From positions 1 to 54,156 of the forward strand of contig JANOGB010000015.1 of assembly GCA_031413955.1 (NCBI GenBank): a stretch of 54,156 nt of DNA, written 5' to 3'. The notes beneath the pieces are model-generated. The model saw nothing but the letters and a program-made list of their open reading frames with translations. It had not been told where the DNA came from and did no database searches. Every line of letters starts with the position of its first letter. Positions within the stretch are counted from its first letter, which is position 1. Below, in pieces: positions 51,508 through 54,156 of the stretch. The position numbers were made by a program, and so were the translations under genes. Source of the DNA: JABFRZ01 sp031413955 (GTDB taxonomy: Bacteria; Planctomycetota; UBA1135; GCA-002686595).

Positions 51508-53010
51508 ATGAATCTCTTGATACGGAAGTCGCTCGACAAGCTGACGAGCGAGGCCGGTGACGGCGAGCACGGCCTGAAGCGCACGCTCGGCGCCGCGAAC
51601 CTGGTGGCGCTCGGCATCGGCGCGATCATCGGGGCGGGCCTGTTCGTGCGCACGGCCGCGGCCATCGCCGAGCGCGCCGGTCCGTCGGTGACGCTGGCCT
51701 TCCTGGTGGCCGGTCTCGGCTGCGCCTTCGCGGGCCTGTGCTACGCCGAGTTCGCCGCGATGATCCCGATCGCGGGCAGCGCCTACACCTACTCGTACGC
51801 CACGATGGGCGAGTTCGTGGCCTGGATCATCGGCTGGGACCTGGTGCTCGAGTACGCGGTCGGCGCGGCCACCGTCGCGATCGCCTGGAGCGAGTACCTG
51901 AACAAGCTACTCGGGTACCTCGGCATGAGCGTCCCATACGAATGGTGCCACTCGCCGCTCGACGCCAAGTTCACGGACGCCGCCGGAGTCGTGCACAGCG
52001 GCATGATCAATCTCCCGGCGGTGTTCATCCTGCTGGTGCTGACCCTGGTGCTGATCCGCGGCACGCAGGAGTCGGCCCTGCTGAACGCGCTGATCGTGGT
52101 CACCAAGGTCACGATCGTGATCCTGGTAATCGTGCTCGGCTGGGGCTACATCGACCCCGCCAACCACACGCCCTACCTGCCCGCCGCGGGCAGCTACACC
52201 ACTGCCCAGGGCGTGACCCACGCCTACGGCGGCATCATGGGCATCCTCGGCGCCGCCGGCGTGGTGTTCTTCGCCTTCATCGGCTTCGACGCGGTCTCGA
52301 CCGCGGCGCAGGAGGCCAAGAACCCGAAGAAGGACATGCCGATCGGGATCCTGGGTTCCTTGGTCGTGTGCACGATCCTGTACGTCCTCTTCGCGCACGT
52401 GCTCTCGGGCCTGGCGCCGGTCGACTTCTTCCGCGATCCGACGCGCGGCGGCGAGGCCTCGGTGGCGGCTGCGATCACGACCTACATGCCCGGCTACGAG
52501 TGGCTGTCGAAGTTCGTCACGGTCGCGATCCTGGCCGGCTTCTCGTCGGTGATCCTGGTGATGCTGCTCGGCCAGTCGCGCGTCTTCTATTCGATGAGCC
52601 GCGACGGCCTGGTGCCGCCCGTGTTCAGCGAGGTGCATCCGAGGTTCAAGACGCCCTGGAAGTCGAACATGATCTTCTTCGTGGTCACGGGCCTGTTCGC
52701 GGCCTGGGTGCCAGGGAACATCGTGGGCGAGATGACCAGCATCGGGACCCTGTTCGCGTTCATGCTGGTGTGCGCCGGCATCTGGATCCTGCGCGTGCGC
52801 GAGCCGAACCGGCACCGCGAGTTCAAGACCCCGTTCGTCCCGCTGGTGCCGATCTTGGGCATCGTCACGTGCGGCGCGATGATCGCCGGCCTCGGCTGGA
52901 CGAACTGGCTGCGACTGATCGGCTGGCTGGCCATCGGCTTCGTGATCTACTTCTTCTACGGCGCCAGCCACAGCGTGGCGGGTCGCGAGGCGCGTGGCCG
53001 CGCGAAGTGA
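51508..53010 (+). CDS. APC-superfamily amino acid permease (CAT type)
   Basis: A 500-residue protein with about 12 transmembrane helices. The first helix has GIGAIIGAGLFVRTAAAIAE, the substrate-binding consensus of the APC family; GFDAVSTAAQEAKNPKKDMP is the conserved loop between helices 6 and 7; and QSRVFYSMSRDGLVPPVFSE is also canonical of cationic amino-acid-transporter-like permeases. It imports or exchanges amino acids across the inner membrane. It starts 21 bases after the TauE gene, with GAGGAGAG upstream as a Shine-Dalgarno site. Confidence 0.92.
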   Translation: MNLLIRKSLDKLTSEAGDGEHGLKRTLGAANLVALGIGAIIGAGLFVRTAAAIAERAGPSVTLAFLVAGLGCAFAGLCYAEFAAMIPIAGSAYTYSYATMGEFVAWIIGWDLVLEYAVGAATVAIAWSEYLNKLLGYLGMSVPYEWCHSPLDAKFTDAAGVVHSGMINLPAVFILLVLTLVLIRGTQESALLNALIVVTKVTIVILVIVLGWGYIDPANHTPYLPAAGSYTTAQGVTHAYGGIMGILGAAGVVFFAFIGFDAVSTAAQEAKNPKKDMPIGILGSLVVCTILYVLFAHVLSGLAPVDFFRDPTRGGEASVAAAITTYMPGYEWLSKFVTVAILAGFSSVILVMLLGQSRVFYSMSRDGLVPPVFSEVHPRFKTPWKSNMIFFVVTGLFAAWVPGNIVGEMTSIGTLFAFMLVCAGIWILRVREPNRHREFKTPFVPLVPILGIVTCGAMIAGLGWTNWLRLIGWLAIGFVIYFFYGASHSVAGREARGRAK

Positions 53011-53060
53011 TCGCTTTCCTCTCTTCTCCCGTCTCCACTCACCTCGACCCTCGACTCGAC

Positions 53061-53792
53061 ATGAAGCCTTTTCGCATCCTCCGCCTCTTCGGGGCGGCCT
53101 CGCTGGTCCTGTCCGTCCTCGCTCTCCCGGCCTTCGCGTTACAGGCGGAGGGCGGTCACGGGAACACGAAGACCTGGCTGGAGCTGTTCGAGACGACCGG
53201 CCCGGTGGGTTACCTGATGCTGGGCTGCTCGATCGCAGGCACGACGCTGGTGATCGAGCACATGGTCAGCCTGCGGCGCGACAAGCTGGCGCCTGCCGTG
53301 CTGGCGGGCGACCTCGAGGCGCTGATCAACGAGGAGGAGTACGACCAGGCCGTCGAGCTGTGCGACGAGAACCCCTGCTACCTCGCCAACGTGGTGGGCT
53401 CGGCCCTGCGCATGCGCGACGCGGGCTACCAGGAGATGATCGCGGGCCTGGAAGCGGCGGCGAACGAGGAGACGTTCAAGCTGAACACGAAGATCTCCTA
53501 CCTGTCGCTGATCGGGAACGTGGCGCCGTTGCTGGGCCTCTTGGGCACGGTGACGGGCATGATCTCGTCCTTCCAGGTCATCGAGACGCTGGCGGCGCCG
53601 ACACCCGGCGACCTGGCGAAGGGCGTCTACGAGTCGCTGGTGAACACGACTCTGGGCCTCTTCATCGCCATCTTGTTCCTGACCATCTACTTCTTCTTCA
53701 AGAACAAGGTCTCGAAGATGAGCCTGTCCATCAACCTGCAAGCGGTGGACATGATGCGCCACATGGCCGTCGCCGAGAAGAACGCGGCCTGA
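53061..53792 (+). CDS. ExbB/TolQ/MotA proton-channel family protein
   Basis: A 243-residue protein from the ATG at 53061. An N-terminal signal-like helix (LFGAASLVLSVLALPAFALQ) is followed by three transmembrane helices; the last two contain VAPLLGLLGTVTGMISSFQV and NTTLGLFIAILFLTIYFF, the conserved ExbB/TolQ pore. It forms the stator pentamer that uses the proton gradient with an ExbD dimer. ExbD-type genes lie both downstream (26 bases) and 4.1 kb upstream. Confidence 0.92.
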   Translation: MKPFRILRLFGAASLVLSVLALPAFALQAEGGHGNTKTWLELFETTGPVGYLMLGCSIAGTTLVIEHMVSLRRDKLAPAVLAGDLEALINEEEYDQAVELCDENPCYLANVVGSALRMRDAGYQEMIAGLEAAANEETFKLNTKISYLSLIGNVAPLLGLLGTVTGMISSFQVIETLAAPTPGDLAKGVYESLVNTTLGLFIAILFLTIYFFFKNKVSKMSLSINLQAVDMMRHMAVAEKNAA

Positions 53793-53817
53793 GCCCGCGC
53801 CCCCGAGGGAGGATCCC

Positions 53818-54156
53818 ATGTCCCGCAAGAAGTATCGGCCGACCGTCAAGGAAGACGTGCAGTGCAACTTGATCCCGATGGTGGACATCATGTTCCTGCT
53901 GCTGCTCTTCTTCATGCTGGGAGCGGACATGACCCAGCGTGAGCAGGCCGTCCTGGTCCTGCCCACCGCCAGCGAGATCAAGGAGAACGACAAGGTGAAG
54001 TCGGGCGAGCCGACCACCACCGTCAACGTGCAGCACCGGCAGAAGACCAGCTCGTTCCAGTGCGCACTCAACGAGCGCGGGGGCTACTGCCGCGACCAGG
54101 AGCACTGGATGATCCTGATCCGCGGACGCGAGGTCCCGCGCGCGACGCTGAAGGAG
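53818..54156 (+). CDS. ExbD/TolR-family protein (partial at window end)
   Basis: Only the first 113 residues are in the window. CNLIPMVDIMFLLLLFFMLG is the transmembrane helix with the key Asp (IPMVDIM); the periplasmic part has Cys residues (FQCALNERGGYC) and WMILIRGREVPRATLKE, which leads into the usual ExbD C-terminal domain. It follows ExbB by 26 bases with a GAGGGAGGA ribosome site, so the two are co-translated. It differs clearly from the ExbD at 48514. Confidence 0.9.
   Translation, partial: MSRKKYRPTVKEDVQCNLIPMVDIMFLLLLFFMLGADMTQREQAVLVLPTASEIKENDKVKSGEPTTTVNVQHRQKTSSFQCALNERGGYCRDQEHWMILIRGREVPRATLKE

Noticed and set aside
1..54156. tRNA, rRNA and CRISPR arrays
   Set aside because: No T-loop consensus with a matching cloverleaf, no rRNA signatures and no regularly spaced short direct repeats were seen on either strand by eye.

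Overview
The window is about 54 kb of very GC-rich DNA (by eye near 70% G+C) with short intergenic gaps, frequent GTG/TTG starts and several ATGA stop/start overlaps. The gene content points to a planctomycete (Planctomycetota): sulfatase-superfamily proteins, a PVC-type heme-binding CxxCH protein with ThuA domains, a redoxin/cytochrome c/copper-monooxygenase fusion, pseudopilin-like secreted proteins, giant Gly-rich lipoproteins, and an ExbB/ExbD motor beside TPR proteins and a membrane-anchored alpha/alpha-toroid protein. No rRNA, tRNA, CRISPR array or intact insertion sequence was found.

Left part (1-16.5 kb): a partial ABC sugar-binding lipoprotein, a secreted hypothetical, an N-terminally truncated di-haem cytochrome c peroxidase, then a small toxin-antitoxin islet (DUF433/DUF5615 with the toxin frameshifted in a G7 tract, and a divergent MNT/HEPN pair), a DUF2157-like/GDYxxLxY-like membrane pair, and a thioredoxin-like gene (6328-7557) interrupted by one in-frame TGA. 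That TGA takes the place of the first Cys of a CxxC redox motif (UPRC) and is followed by a hairpin with the loop AGGUCU, the loop of the E. coli fdhF SECIS. I read it as a selenocysteine-containing thioredoxin-like protein with C-terminal TPR-like repeats, the most notable item in the window. Next come a Tm-1-like ATP-binding protein, a formylglycine-type sulfatase, a Thr-type sulfatase-superfamily lipoprotein, a CNT nucleoside transporter, a DUF72 protein, and an S41 peptidase with a LolA-like partner.

Middle (16.9-42 kb): a pseudopilin cluster (PilV/GspI-like, PilW/GspJ-like, PilX/DUF7305-like) with a HEAT-repeat and a HAMP-like membrane protein; a TPR lipoprotein; a 1,210-residue Gly-rich lipoprotein; the 1,656-residue PVC cytochrome protein; and, just after it, a sulfatase-ThuA chimera whose ThuA half is nearly identical in DNA to the 3' end of the preceding gene. 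A decayed sulfatase copy at 36.4-37.0 kb keeps what looks like the ancestral C-terminus. Then follow the redoxin/cytochrome/Cu-monooxygenase fusion, a PEP-hydrolase-like TIM-barrel protein, a ParE toxin fossil, a cupin, a fatty acid desaturase, a Gly-rich RRM protein and a RhlE-like helicase.

Right part (42.8-54.2 kb): a probable envelope energy-transduction locus: TonB-like transmembrane/toroid protein, two TPR proteins, ExbD, a zinc-ribbon/transmembrane/beta-sandwich protein, then a TauE/SafE permease and an APC amino-acid permease, and finally ExbB and a second ExbD running off the window.

Three families of long imperfect palindromes sit between genes: a GCCGGGCTCCAGCCCGGC type (3 copies), a type ending in GTACTCTC (3 copies) and a CACAGAGG/GCGGAGAC type (2 copies).
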